Assembly (NCBI RefSeq): GCF_042731755.1
Contig: NZ_JBHWLR010000025.1
Coordinates: 1 to 64,000, forward strand
Origin: Promicromonospora sp042731755
GTDB taxonomy: Bacteria > Actinomycetota > Actinomycetes > Actinomycetales > Cellulomonadaceae
Reading direction: 5' to 3'
DNA length: 64,000 nt
Of the stretch, positions 9,979 to 18,644 are shown piece after piece. The notes beneath the pieces were generated by a model. That model was not told the DNA's origin. It did no database searches and saw only the letters and a program-made list of their open reading frames with translations. Within the stretch, counting starts at the first letter, position 1. Each line of letters opens with the position of its first letter. The translations under genes were made by a program, and so were the position numbers.

Positions 9979-10982
9979 CGGCGACCGCCGGGCTGCTGGC
10001 GAGCGACGTCCCGCTCGCCGAGGCCTACGACCTCGCGCTCGTCGACCTGGACGGCGTCGCGTACAAGGGGCACCTGCCGATCGAGCACGCCTCGGCGAGC
10101 CTGGCCGCGGCGCGGTCGGGCGGGATGCGGCTGCTGTTCGTGACGAACAACGCGTCGCGCGAGCCGGAGGACGTCGCGGGCCAGCTCACCGGCCTGGACA
10201 TCCCGACCGACCCGGACGAGGTGATGACCGCCGCCCAGGCCTGCGCGGCGCTGCTGACCACGCGGCTGGACGAGGGCGCGAAGGTGCTCGTCGTGGGTGG
10301 CAAGGGCCTGGTCACGGCGGTGCGGTCGGCGGGTTTCACCGTGGTGGAGTCGGCGGACGACGAGCCGGACGCCGTCGCCCAGGGCTATTCCCCCGAGCTG
10401 GGCTGGGAACAGCTCGCAGAGGCCGCGTACGCGGTGGGCCGTGGCGCCTGGCACGTGGCGAGCAACCTCGACCTGTCGCTGCCGACGGCGCGCGGGTTCG
10501 CGCCGGGGAACGGCGCCCTGGTGGGTGCCGTGGTGTCGGCGACGGGGGTCACCCCGGACAGCGCCGGCAAGCCGTCGCCCACGATGTACCGGCTCGCGGT
10601 CGAGCGGGCCAGGGCGAGCCGGCCGCTGGTGATCGGGGACCGGCTCGACACGGATCTCGCCGGCGCGCGCGGCGGCGGGTACCCGGGGCTGCACGTGCTG
10701 ACGGGCGTCTCGACGGCGCGCGACGCCGTGCTGGCCGTGCCGGGGGAGCGCCCCTCGTTCGTGGGGGCCGACCTGCGGGCCCTGCTGGAGCCGCACGGCG
10801 CGCCCGCGCTGGCGGACGGCTGGTACGTGTCGGGCGGCGCGGCGGCCCGGGTGGCCGACGGCGAGCTGCGGCTCGACGGCGCCGGCATCGACCTGGTCCG
10901 CGCGGCGTGCGCCGCGTCCTGGGCCGCGACGGACGCCGGCGAGCCCCTGGACCAGACAACGGTCCCGGACTTCACGGTCTGA
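9975..10982 (+). CDS. HAD-superfamily (class IIA, NagD-like) phosphatase
   Basis: A 335-aa haloacid dehalogenase phosphatase. Motif I is LALVDLDGVAYKG near residue 20 (nucleophile and acid Asp), motif II is LLFVTNNASREPE near residue 55, the lysine segment is SAGKPSPTMYRLAV near residue 195, and motif IV is VIGDRLDTDLAGARGGG near residue 218. The C2A cap between motifs II and III marks the NagD/p-nitrophenyl phosphatase/phosphoglycolate phosphatase branch. About 70 C-terminal residues extend beyond the fold. The GTG start overlaps the upstream stop and has GAGAAGGAG before it. Metabolite repair (for example 2-phosphoglycolate) is a plausible but unproven role. Followed by two tandem palindromes. 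Confidence 0.85.
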   Translation: MTATAGLLASDVPLAEAYDLALVDLDGVAYKGHLPIEHASASLAAARSGGMRLLFVTNNASREPEDVAGQLTGLDIPTDPDEVMTAAQACAALLTTRLDEGAKVLVVGGKGLVTAVRSAGFTVVESADDEPDAVAQGYSPELGWEQLAEAAYAVGRGAWHVASNLDLSLPTARGFAPGNGALVGAVVSATGVTPDSAGKPSPTMYRLAVERARASRPLVIGDRLDTDLAGARGGGYPGLHVLTGVSTARDAVLAVPGERPSFVGADLRALLEPHGAPALADGWYVSGGAAARVADGELRLDGAGIDLVRAACAASWAATDAGEPLDQTTVPDFTV

Positions 10983-10998
10983 TCCGGCTGACCTCGTG

Positions 10999-11075
10999 AA
11001 GGTGCGCTTCTACCCAGCGATCAGGCCCGGAAACAGCGCGATTCCGGGCCCAATCGCTGGGTAGAAGCGCACCTT
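10999..11075. repeat. 77-bp palindrome, family C copy 1
   Basis: Perfect 23-bp outer arms (starting AAGGTGCGCTTCTACCC, 10999-11021 with 11053-11075) surround a perfect 9-bp inner stem GGCCCGGAA/TTCCGGGCC (11024-11032 with 11042-11050). It begins 17 bases after the HAD stop. A diverged copy follows 22 bases later. Confidence 0.9.
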
Positions 11076-11096
11076 GCGGGAGCAGGTGCGGTGTAC

Positions 11097-11174
11097 GGAA
11101 GTGCGGTTCTACCCCGTCATCGGGCCCGGAATCAGCTGTGTTTCGGGCGCAATGGCGGGGTAGATGCGCACTTC
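11097..11174. repeat. 78-bp palindrome, family C copy 2
   Basis: Arms GAAGTGCGGTTCTACCCC (from 11099) and its near-complement ending at 11174, with the inner GCCCGGAA/TTTCGGGC stem conserved. Sequence and layout match copy 1, but the arms carry several changes; the outermost pairs change together (AAGG/CCTT to GAAG/CTTC). Same strand orientation and same loop position as copy 1. Confidence 0.82.
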
Positions 11175-11213
11175 TGTGGCGCGGCGGCGCGGGCGGGCGG
11201 CTTCTCCTCGCAG

Positions 11214-11241
11214 AGAACCTGACGGAATTCTCCCAGGTTCT
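11214..11241 (+). promoter_or_regulatory. inverted repeat, possible operator
   Basis: AGAACCTG (11214-11221) and CAGGTTCT (11234-11241) form an exact 8-bp inverted repeat with a 12-base spacer, about 170 bases before the 58-aa gene. Layout suits a dimeric regulator at the tlyA-nadK-recN operon promoter. The remaining 11242-11411 shows no further gene that can be supported. Confidence 0.35.
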
Positions 11242-11411
11242 GTCGGAGGCGACAGGTACCGTGTCTTGCAGCATGCCGACGGTCCGCGCGCGGCGGGTCG
11301 TCGCCGAGGAACGTCGCCGAGCAGGCACCAGCAGGGACGAGCACCAGCACGGGCGAAGCACCGGCACGGACGAGCGCAGTACGGACGAGCACAGTGGAGC
11401 GTTGACGCACG

Positions 11412-11588
11412 ATGGACGAGTTCTACGAGACCCAGGAACCCGCGACCGGCCCGGCCGATCCCGAGGCGGGCGTCCGGCATGCGCTCGACGCGCTCGACGG
11501 GCTGGACGACCTGCCCCCGGCCGAGCACGTCGCCCGGTTCGAGGCGGTCCACGACGCCCTGCGCGCGCACCTGAGCGGTGACGCCTGA
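11412..11588 (+). CDS. small conserved protein upstream of tlyA
   Basis: A 58-residue acidic protein (MDEFYETQEPATGP..., then EAGVRHALDALDGLDDLPPAEHVARFEAVHDALRAHLSG, ending DA). The C-terminal two thirds should form two amphipathic helices. A protein of the same size lies between the HAD phosphatase gene and tlyA in mycobacteria (Rv1693) and many other actinobacteria, which is the main reason to accept it. It ends 2 bases before the tlyA start and so is probably translated with it. ATG 11412 is the only reasonable start. Function unknown; a structural or regulatory partner of the rRNA methyltransferase is a guess. Confidence 0.75.
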   Translation: MDEFYETQEPATGPADPEAGVRHALDALDGLDDLPPAEHVARFEAVHDALRAHLSGDA

Positions 11589-11590
11589 CG

Positions 11591-12655
11591 GTGGTGACGA
11601 CGACTGTGAGCACGCGCGTGGACGCGGAGCTGGTCCGCCGTGGGCTGGCCCGTTCGCGGCGCCATGCCGCGGAGCTCGTCGCGTCCGGCCGGGTCACGGT
11701 GGCGGGGCGGGCGGTGGCCAAGCCGTCGGCGGCGGTGTCCGACGGCGACGAGGTGTCGGTCGCCCCCGGCGCCGACCCCGAGCACGAGTACGCGTCGCGC
11801 GCCGCCCTCAAGCTGGTCGGGGCGCTCGACGCCCTGGCCCACGTGCCGGGCGGACCGGTGGTCGAGGGCGCTTTCTGCGCCGACCTCGGTGCCTCGACCG
11901 GGGGCTTCACGGACGTGCTGCTGCGCCGCGGCGCGGCCCACGTGGTCGCGGTCGACGTGGGCCATGACCAGATCGTGCCGGCGCTGCGCGACGACGACCG
12001 GGTCACGGTGGTCGAGGGCCTCAACGTCCGCGAGCTGACGCCGGGCGACCTGGCCCAGGCCCCGGACCTCGTGGTCGCCGACCTCTCGTTCATCTCCCTG
12101 ACCGTGGTGCTGCCCGCCGTCGCGGCCGTGCTGCGCCCGTGGGCGCAGGCGCTGCTGATGGTCAAGCCGCAGTTCGAGGTGGGGCGCGAGCGCCTGGGCA
12201 GCGGCGGCGTGGTGCGCGACCGCGCGCTGCACGCCGAGGCGGTCACCACCGTGCTGCGCGCCGCCGAGGGCCTGGGCCTGCTGGCGCGCGCCGTGGTGCC
12301 GAGCCCGCTGCCGGGACCGAGCGGCAACCGCGAGTTCTTCGTGTGGCTGACGCCGGCGGGCGCGACCGACTGGACCCCCGGGGACGACCTGGCGCTCGCG
12401 GCGGCCGTCGAGACGGCGGTGGCCTGGGACCCGGCGCACGGCGAGCCCGCGACGCGGCCCGGCCACCCGCCGGAGCCGCCGGCCGTCGTCGTGCACGGAC
12501 GGCAGGACGACCCACCCCCGGCCGGGGGGCCGGGCGAGCACCAGGACCAGCACACCGACCAGCAGCACACCGACCAGCAGCACACCGACCAGCAGGACAT
12601 CGACCAGCAGCACCCTGACCGGCAGCACACCGAGCAGAAGGAGCCCCGATCGTGA
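11591..12655 (+). CDS. tlyA: TlyA rRNA 2'-O-methyltransferase with repeat tail
   Basis: Methylates 16S and 23S rRNA cytidines (2'-O) in actinobacteria; loss gives capreomycin resistance. The N-terminal S4 RNA-binding domain (residues about 9-70, RVDAELVRRGLARSRRHAAE) precedes a Rossmann methyltransferase with the SAM motif CADLGASTGGFTDVLL (about 97-112) and the catalytic-region VADLSFISLTVVLP. The family is about 270 residues long; this protein has 354. The extra part is a Gly/Pro linker followed by Gln/His/Asp repeats encoded by a 15-bp tandem repeat. The GTG start is uncertain: 11591, 11594 and 11609 are all possible. The stop overlaps nadK (GTGA). Confidence 0.92.
   Translation: MVTTTVSTRVDAELVRRGLARSRRHAAELVASGRVTVAGRAVAKPSAAVSDGDEVSVAPGADPEHEYASRAALKLVGALDALAHVPGGPVVEGAFCADLGASTGGFTDVLLRRGAAHVVAVDVGHDQIVPALRDDDRVTVVEGLNVRELTPGDLAQAPDLVVADLSFISLTVVLPAVAAVLRPWAQALLMVKPQFEVGRERLGSGGVVRDRALHAEAVTTVLRAAEGLGLLARAVVPSPLPGPSGNREFFVWLTPAGATDWTPGDDLALAAAVETAVAWDPAHGEPATRPGHPPEPPAVVVHGRQDDPPPAGGPGEHQDQHTDQQHTDQQHTDQQDIDQQHPDRQHTEQKEPRS
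12551..12640 (+). repeat. 15-bp tandem repeat, six units, in the tlyA 3' end
   Basis: Three identical CACACCGACCAGCAG units are followed by three diverged ones. They encode HTDQQ-type pentapeptides at the TlyA C terminus, immediately before the overlapping nadK start. Copy number could vary by slippage without shifting the frame. Confidence 0.9.
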
Positions 12656-13599
12656 CCCGGCGCGTCCTCATCGTGACCCATGGCGGTCGTCCCCAGGCGG
12701 TCGCCGCGCTGGCCGAGGCGCTGCGCGAGCTGAAGGCCGCCGGCTTCGAGTACACGCTGCACGACGACGCGCTCGCGGAGGAGTTCGGCGACCACATGGC
12801 GGCCAAGCGCCTCGCGGAGGGCGTGCACAACGCCGAGGCCGTGATGGTGCTGGGCGGCGACGGCACGATCCTGCGCGCGGCGGAGCTGACGCGCGGCACG
12901 GACGTGCCGCTGCTCGGCGTGAACCTCGGGCACGTCGGCTTCCTCGCGGAGTCGGAGCGCGAGGACCTCGGCGCCGCCGTCCGGCGGCTGGTCGCGCGGG
13001 ACTACGACGTGGAGGAGCGCGCCACGGTCGACGTGACGGTGCACCTGCCGGGCACGGCGGAGCCGGTGGTCGGCTGGGCGCTGAACGAGGCGACCGTCGA
13101 GAAGGCGTCGCGCGACCGCATGCTCGAGGTCGCGATCGGGGTGGACGGCCGCCCGCTGCTGTCGTTCGGCTGCGACGGCGTGGTGATGTCCACCGCGACG
13201 GGCTCCACGGCGCACGCGTTCTCGGGCGGCGGGCCGGTGATCTGGCCGGACGTCGACGCCGTGCTGATGGTGCCGCTGTCGGCGCACGCGCTGTTCGCGC
13301 GGCCGCTCGTGATCGGCCCGAAGTCGCGGTACACGGTCGACGTGCTGCCGCAGTCCACGGTCGAGGGCGTGCTGACCTGTGACGGGCGGCGGGAGATCCG
13401 GCTGCCCCGCGGTTCTCGCGTCGTCGTGCGCCAGGGCGGTACGGTGCGGCTCGCACGGTTGTCGAACGCGCCGTTCGCGGACCGCCTCGTGTCGAAGTTC
13501 AGCCTGCCCGTCTCGGGCTGGCGGGACCGTGTCGGGTCGGGGCAGGCAGCAGGGCAGGATGTACCTTCTGACCCAGCCGACACCACACCAGAGAATTAA
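12652..13599 (+). CDS. nadK: NAD kinase
   Basis: ATP (or polyphosphate)-dependent phosphorylation of NAD to NADP in the cytoplasm. The signature GGDGTILRAAEL is at about residues 66-77, the NE-containing GWALNEATVEKAS near 141, and the glycine-rich CDGVVMSTATGSTAHAFSGG near 175-194. The 315-aa length is normal. The GTG start overlaps the tlyA stop, and 8 bases separate its stop from recN. The short C-terminal extension after the fold is poorly conserved. Part of the tlyA-nadK-recN operon seen throughout actinobacteria. Confidence 0.95.
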   Translation: MTRRVLIVTHGGRPQAVAALAEALRELKAAGFEYTLHDDALAEEFGDHMAAKRLAEGVHNAEAVMVLGGDGTILRAAELTRGTDVPLLGVNLGHVGFLAESEREDLGAAVRRLVARDYDVEERATVDVTVHLPGTAEPVVGWALNEATVEKASRDRMLEVAIGVDGRPLLSFGCDGVVMSTATGSTAHAFSGGGPVIWPDVDAVLMVPLSAHALFARPLVIGPKSRYTVDVLPQSTVEGVLTCDGRREIRLPRGSRVVVRQGGTVRLARLSNAPFADRLVSKFSLPVSGWRDRVGSGQAAGQDVPSDPADTTPEN

Positions 13600-13607
13600 G
13601 GAGTCAG

Positions 13608-15362
13608 GTGCTCGAGGAGATCGCTATCGAGAACCTGGGCGTCATCCGCTCGGCCCGGGTACCCCTGTCGGACGGCCTGACCGTCATCACGGGCGAGACC
13701 GGCGCGGGCAAGACGATGGTGCTCACGGGGCTGAACCTGCTCATGGGCGCCAAGGCCGACCCGCAGTCGGTGCGCCCGGGCGCGTCGTCGGCCGCGGTCG
13801 AGGGGCGGGTGCGCGTCTCCGGGCGTGACGCCGTGCTGGGCCGCGTCGACGAGGCGGGCGGCGAGGTGGAGGACGACGGCACCGTCGTGATCCTGCGCAC
13901 CATCGCCGACGGCCGCTCCCGCGCGCACCTGGGCGGCCGCGCCGTGCCGCAGGGCGTGCTCGCGGAGATCGCCGAGGACCTGTTCACGGTGCACGGCCAG
14001 GCCGACCAGCTCCGGCTGCGCACCTCCGCGAAGCAGCGCGACGCCCTGGACACCTTCGTGGGCCCTGCCCACCAGCGCGTGCTGGCGTCCTACCGCACCG
14101 CGTGGAGCGAGCGCGGCGGCCTGCTGACCGAGATCGCGGACCTGGAGGCGCGCGGCGCCGAGCGGGCCCGCGAGGTGGAGCTGCTGCGCATCGGCCTGGA
14201 GGAGATCGAGCGCGTCGACCCCGTCAGCGGCGAGGACGCCGAGCTGCAGGCGCTGATCGAGCGCCTGTCCAACGCGGAGGGCCTGCGCACGGCGGCCACC
14301 GAGGCGCACGAGGCCGTCGCGGGCGAGGACGCCGACGGCGCCCGGGAGAACGCGATCGCGCTGGTCGAGCGCGCGCGGCGCGCACTGGACGCGGCGGCGC
14401 ACTCCGACGCCGCGCTCGGCGTGCTCGCCACGCGGTTCGCCGAGGTGGGCTACCTCCTGTCGGACGTGGCGACCGACGTCGCCGCCTACGTGGACGACCT
14501 GCAGGCCGACCCGGCCGGGCTGGAGACGGCGCACAACCGGATGGCGGAGCTGAACGGCCTGACCCGGTCGTACGGCGAGACCATCGACGAGGTGCTGCAG
14601 TGGGCCAGCGACGCGGGCCTGCGCCTGCTCGACCTGGACGACGGCGGCGACCGCCTCACCTCGATGCGCGCCCGCGTGGCGGAGCTGGACGGCGAGCTGG
14701 ACCGGCTGGCGGAGATCCTCACGGCCGAGCGCAGCCGCGGCGCGTCCGAGCTGGCCGAGGCCGTGACGAACGAGCTGCACGGCCTCGCGATGGGCGGCGC
14801 GCACCTCGTGGTCACGGTGGACGGGCTCGACCAGCCGGGGCCGTTCGGCGCCGACCAGGTGACGTTCCTGCTGGTGCCGCACCCCGGCGCCCCGGAGCGT
14901 CCGCTCGGCAAGGGCGCGTCCGGCGGTGAGCTCTCCCGCGTGATGCTCGCCCTGGAGGTCGCCCTGGCGACGTCGGGCGGCGCGGCCGCGGCGCGCACCG
15001 CGGACACCCCGCGCAGCACGTTCGTGTTCGACGAGGTCGACGCCGGGGTCGGCGGCCGGGCGGCGGTCGAGGTGGGCCGCCGGCTGGCGCAGCTCGGGCG
15101 CAGCACCCAGGTGGTCGTCGTGACCCACCTGGCCCAGGTCGCCGCGTTCGCGGACGCGCACCTCGTGGTCACCAAGAGCTCGGACGGCGAGGCCGGCGCG
15201 AGCGACGGCGACGACGGGATGATCACGGTCACGGGCGTGCGCGAGGTCACCGCGGACGCCCGGGTCCGCGAGCTGGCGCGCATGCTGTCCGGCCAGGACG
15301 ACTCGGAGACGGCGCGTACCCACGCGCTGGAGCTCCTGGAGTCCTCGGTCGTGGGACGATAG
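13608..15362 (+). CDS. recN: DNA repair protein RecN
   Basis: SMC-like ATPase acting in double-strand break repair. Walker A GETGAGKT lies at residues 27-34. A long coiled-coil region follows (about 150-370, with rich Glu/Arg heptads such as ERAREVELLRIGLEEIERVD). The ABC signature GASGGELSRVMLAL is near residue 437 and Walker B FVFDEVDAGVGGRAAVEVG near 472. The 584-aa length matches the family. GTG 13608 has AAGGAG about 5 bases upstream. It is immediately followed by steA. LexA-type control is common for recN, but no SOS box was identified here. Confidence 0.95.
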   Translation: MLEEIAIENLGVIRSARVPLSDGLTVITGETGAGKTMVLTGLNLLMGAKADPQSVRPGASSAAVEGRVRVSGRDAVLGRVDEAGGEVEDDGTVVILRTIADGRSRAHLGGRAVPQGVLAEIAEDLFTVHGQADQLRLRTSAKQRDALDTFVGPAHQRVLASYRTAWSERGGLLTEIADLEARGAERAREVELLRIGLEEIERVDPVSGEDAELQALIERLSNAEGLRTAATEAHEAVAGEDADGARENAIALVERARRALDAAAHSDAALGVLATRFAEVGYLLSDVATDVAAYVDDLQADPAGLETAHNRMAELNGLTRSYGETIDEVLQWASDAGLRLLDLDDGGDRLTSMRARVAELDGELDRLAEILTAERSRGASELAEAVTNELHGLAMGGAHLVVTVDGLDQPGPFGADQVTFLLVPHPGAPERPLGKGASGGELSRVMLALEVALATSGGAAAARTADTPRSTFVFDEVDAGVGGRAAVEVGRRLAQLGRSTQVVVVTHLAQVAAFADAHLVVTKSSDGEAGASDGDDGMITVTGVREVTADARVRELARMLSGQDDSETARTHALELLESSVVGR

Positions 15363-15367
15363 AGCGG

Positions 15368-16591
15368 ATGAAGCTGATCTCCCGACCCGAGAAGCGCGCC
15401 GACAAGGGCGCAGCGAAGAGTGCCGCCGACCAGGCCACGGTGCTGCCGCAGACCGTGGCGCACGGTCCCGCCCGGATCGGAGCGCGCACCAAGGAGCTCA
15501 CGTCCCGGCTGAACCACGGCGACGTCGCCGTGATCGACCACGTGGACATCGACCGGGTCGCGGCCGACGCCCTGGTGGCGGCCGCGCCCGTCGCCGTCCT
15601 GAACGCCGCCCCGTCGACGTCCGGCAGGTATCCCAACACGGGCCCCGACATCCTGGTCGAGGCCGGGATCGTCCTGGTGGACGACCTGGGGCCGTCGGTC
15701 ATGAAGATCGACGAGCACGCCGACATCGAGATCGTGGGCGGCGAGGTCGTCGTCGACGGCGAGGTCGTGGCCACGGGCACGTTCCAGACGCCGCGCACGG
15801 TGGCGGCGAACATGGCCGCGGCCCGCGAAGGCCTGTCGGCCGAGATCGAGCGGTTCGCCGAGAACACGATGACGTACCTGCGCCGCGAGCGGGACCTCCT
15901 GCTCGACGGCGTCGGCGTGCCGGACATCCGGACCCACATCGACGGCCGGCACGTGCTGATCGTGGTGCGGGGCTACCACTACCGGGAGGACCTGGCGCAG
16001 CTGCGGTCCTACATCCGGGAGAACCGGCCCGTCCTGATCGGCGTGGACGGCGGCGCCGACGCGATCATCGACGCGGGCTGGCAGCCCGACATGATCGTGG
16101 GCGACATGGACTCCGTCTCCGACCGGGCGCTGGCCTGCGGCGCGGAGATCGTGGTGCACGCCTACCGCGACGGCAAGGCACCCGGGCTGGAGCGCGTCAA
16201 GGCGCTCGGCGTGGAGCCCGTCGTCTTCCCCGCCACGGGGACCAGCGAGGACATCACCATGCTGCTGGCCGACGACAAGGGTGCCGAGCTCATCGTCGCC
16301 GTCGGCACGCACGCCACCCTCGTGGAGTTCCTCGACAAGGGACGCTCGGGCATGGCCTCCACCTTCCTCACCCGGCTCCGGGTCGGCGGCAAGCTGGTCG
16401 ACGCCAAGGGCGTGTCCCGGCTGTACCGCACGCGGATCTCGAACACCCAGCTCACGCTGCTGTCCGGCGCGGGCGTCGCGGCGGTGCTCGCGGCGCTGGC
16501 CTCGACGTCGGCCGGCCAGACCTTCTTCGGACTGATGGGGGCGCGGTTCGACGACGTCGTGTCCTGGATCGGTCACCTGTTCGGCGGCTGA
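15368..16591 (+). CDS. steA: SteA-like protein of the cell-division/envelope pair SteA-SteB
   Basis: A 407-aa homologue of the Rv1697/SteA family, long annotated as thiamine pyrophosphokinase-like. The central part carries the TPPK-like fold (VLIGVDGGADAIIDAGWQPD and MIVGDMDSVSDRAL, about residues 218-255). The N-terminal half is the specific SteA domain (DHVDIDRVAADALVAAAPVA, APSTSGRYPNTGPDILV). One hydrophobic segment near 360-385 (LLSGAGVAAVLAALAS) anchors it in the membrane. In Corynebacterium, SteA and SteB affect cell separation through a peptidoglycan hydrolase; the same pairing with steB is seen here. ATG 15368 begins 6 bases after recN. True thiamine function is unlikely. Confidence 0.85.
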   Translation: MKLISRPEKRADKGAAKSAADQATVLPQTVAHGPARIGARTKELTSRLNHGDVAVIDHVDIDRVAADALVAAAPVAVLNAAPSTSGRYPNTGPDILVEAGIVLVDDLGPSVMKIDEHADIEIVGGEVVVDGEVVATGTFQTPRTVAANMAAAREGLSAEIERFAENTMTYLRRERDLLLDGVGVPDIRTHIDGRHVLIVVRGYHYREDLAQLRSYIRENRPVLIGVDGGADAIIDAGWQPDMIVGDMDSVSDRALACGAEIVVHAYRDGKAPGLERVKALGVEPVVFPATGTSEDITMLLADDKGAELIVAVGTHATLVEFLDKGRSGMASTFLTRLRVGGKLVDAKGVSRLYRTRISNTQLTLLSGAGVAAVLAALASTSAGQTFFGLMGARFDDVVSWIGHLFGG

Positions 16592-16593
16592 CC

Positions 16594-16613
16594 TGCGAGG
16601 ATGCTTCCTCGCA
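16594..16613 (+). terminator. small hairpin between steA and steB
   Basis: TGCGAGGA-tgct-TCCTCGCA is a perfect 8-bp stem with a 4-base loop, three bases after the steA stop codon. No T run follows, so it may be a weak terminator or an mRNA-processing/stability element. Confidence 0.4.
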
Positions 16614-16681
16614 AGCACGCCGCCCCGACCTGACACCGGGCCTTCCACCGCCCGGAACATGCTTAAGGACTCCTTCCCACC

Positions 16682-17671
16682 GTGATCGACTTCCGATACC
16701 ACCTCGTCTCGCTCATCTCCGTCTTCCTCGCCCTCGCGGTCGGCATCATCCTCGGTGCCGGACCCCTGCAGGGGGCGATCGGCGAGACGCTGACGGAACA
16801 GGTGGACGCACTGCGTGCCGAGCGTTCCGACCTGCGCACCGAGCTCGACGCCACGCAGAGCGCGCTGGACGGCGACGAGCGCTACATCGAGGCGGCGGGC
16901 CAGCAGCTGGTCACCGGCTCGCTCGAGGGCGAGCGCGTGGCCGTGGTGCAGCTCGGCGAGGTCTCCCAGGAGGCGCACGACGGCGTGCTGAACCAGCTCG
17001 ACACCGCCGGCGCCTCGGTCGTGGCCAAGACGGAGCTCACGGACGCGTGGACCGACCCCGCCGAGGAGTCGACCCGCGAGACCGTGGCCGAGGGGCTGCG
17101 CGCCAACCTCGGCTCCGCGGTCCCCGAGACGGACGACCCGAACGCCGTGCTCGGCGCGGCGCTCGCCCTGTCGCTCACCGGCAGCGACGGCGGCACCGAC
17201 CGCAGCTCGCAGGCCACCGACCTGGAGGCCCAGCTGGAGCGCTTCGGCTTCGCGGAGCCGGGCGACGACCAGACGGAGACCGCGCAGGCGCTCGTGCTGC
17301 TCGTGGGCCCGGCCGGGCAGCCGCAGGAGACGGCGGACGGCGCCACCGAGGAGGCGGAGCCGACGCCGGACGTGTGGACGGCCGTGACGCTGGCGGCCCA
17401 GGAGGTCTCGGGCGCGGCGATCCTCGCCGGCCCGACCGACGACCCGGGCGACGCCGTGCAGGCCGTGCGCGACGACGAGGACATCGCCGCGGTGGTCACG
17501 ACCGTCAGCGGCATCGACCGGCTCGCGGGCCGGATCAACGTGCCGCTCGCGGTGGCGGCGCGCCTGAGCGGCGTCGTGGGGCAGTACGGGCTCGAGGACG
17601 ACGCGACGACGGTGCTGCCGCCGGCTGTCGACAACACGCCCGGCGACACCGTGGGCGACACCGCCGGCTGA
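16682..17671 (+). CDS. steB: SteB / MctB-type membrane-anchored protein
   Basis: A 329-aa protein with an N-terminal membrane anchor (residues about 6-28, YHLVSLISVFLALAVGIILG), a short coiled coil (about 38-62) and a large extracytoplasmic domain. MIDFRYHLVSL is the signature start of the Rv1698/MctB (copper transporter MctB, DUF3186) family, whose corynebacterial member is SteB. The family has been described both as a copper-efflux channel and as the partner of SteA in cell separation; sequence alone cannot choose between them. The GTG 16682 start is supported by AAGGA upstream and by family conservation. A low-complexity acidic insert lies around residues 220-235. Confidence 0.85.
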   Translation: MIDFRYHLVSLISVFLALAVGIILGAGPLQGAIGETLTEQVDALRAERSDLRTELDATQSALDGDERYIEAAGQQLVTGSLEGERVAVVQLGEVSQEAHDGVLNQLDTAGASVVAKTELTDAWTDPAEESTRETVAEGLRANLGSAVPETDDPNAVLGAALALSLTGSDGGTDRSSQATDLEAQLERFGFAEPGDDQTETAQALVLLVGPAGQPQETADGATEEAEPTPDVWTAVTLAAQEVSGAAILAGPTDDPGDAVQAVRDDEDIAAVVTTVSGIDRLAGRINVPLAVAARLSGVVGQYGLEDDATTVLPPAVDNTPGDTVGDTAG

Positions 17672-17738
17672 GCGGGTACGAGCCGGGGCCGAGCGGTACG
17701 AGCAGCGCAAAGACCGACACACAGACCGAGGGGTAGTC

Positions 17739-18644
17739 ATGGGTGCAGGAAGGTTCATCGTCGCGGGCGTCGTGGCCGGGATCGCGACGGCGTTCGCGCG
17801 CCGCAAGCTCGACGAGAAGGTCGCCGCGGGCGCCCTCGGCGGGGACGACACGTGGACGCGGACCAACCACCGCGGCGAGCCGATCAGCCTGCTGGAGGGC
17901 CCGGCGGTCACGGCCGGCCTCGTCGCCGGCGCGGCCGTCGGGGGCGGCGCGGCCCCGGGCGCCACGGCGTTCGCCACGGCCGCCGCGGGCGGGTTCGGCC
18001 TCTACGACGACCTCGCCGAGGACACCGCCACCCGCACGAAGGGCCTGCGCGGCCACCTCGGCGCGCTCAAGGAGGGCCGCCTGACCACGGGCGGCCTCAA
18101 GGTGCTCGGCATCTCCGGGTCCGCGCTGCTGGCGTCCGCCGTCGGCACGCCCCGCACGGCGCGCAGCGCGTTCGGCCACGTGGTCGACATCGGCCTCAAC
18201 GGCGCGCTCATCGGCGGCACCGCCAACCTGATAAACCTCTTCGACCTGCGTCCCGGCCGGGCCCTGAAGGCCGGCGTCGCGGCGAGCCTGCCGTTCGCCC
18301 TCGCCGGCACGGGCGCGGCGGGCGCCGTGCTGGGCGCCGCCGCGGCGGCGGCCCCCGGTGACCTGGGGGAGAAGGACATGCTGGGCGACGGCGGCGCCAA
18401 CGCCCTCGGCGCTCTCGTCGGCAGCCAGGTCGCGTTCAACGCGCCTCGCGCGGTGCGGTGGGCGGCGCTCGCCGGCGTCGTCGGCCTCATGCTGGCGTCG
18501 GAGAAGGTGAGCTTCTCGAAGGTGATCGCCGACAACGAGTGGCTGAACAAGGCCGACATGCTCGGCCGGCGCCCCTCGGCCGCGGTCGAGGAGTCGGTCG
18601 CCGAGCTCGCCCAGACCAAGCCCGTGGCCACCCCGGGCGCGTGA
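17739..18644 (+). CDS. short MraY/WecA-like polytopic membrane protein
   Basis: A 301-aa Ala/Gly-rich membrane protein with several hydrophobic helices. Two stretches resemble the active-site loops of the polyprenyl-phosphate phosphosugar transferase family (MraY/WecA, GT4): NLINLFDLRPGRALK at about residues 163-177, and DMLGDGGANALGALVG at about 213-228. It is shorter than typical MraY (about 360) and lacks the recognisable N-terminal DD motif, so it is a remote or partial relative. ATG 17739 has GAGGGG upstream. Its stop overlaps the MurJ-like gene (GTGA), suggesting the two act together on a lipid-linked sugar: one making or holding it, the other moving it. That functional link is inference. 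Confidence 0.65.
   Translation: MGAGRFIVAGVVAGIATAFARRKLDEKVAAGALGGDDTWTRTNHRGEPISLLEGPAVTAGLVAGAAVGGGAAPGATAFATAAAGGFGLYDDLAEDTATRTKGLRGHLGALKEGRLTTGGLKVLGISGSALLASAVGTPRTARSAFGHVVDIGLNGALIGGTANLINLFDLRPGRALKAGVAASLPFALAGTGAAGAVLGAAAAAAPGDLGEKDMLGDGGANALGALVGSQVAFNAPRAVRWAALAGVVGLMLASEKVSFSKVIADNEWLNKADMLGRRPSAAVEESVAELAQTKPVATPGA

Noticed and set aside
15368..16591. Thiamine pyrophosphokinase annotation for the gene after recN
   Set aside because: The TPPK-like fold is only part of the protein; the domain layout, membrane segment and steB neighbour match SteA.
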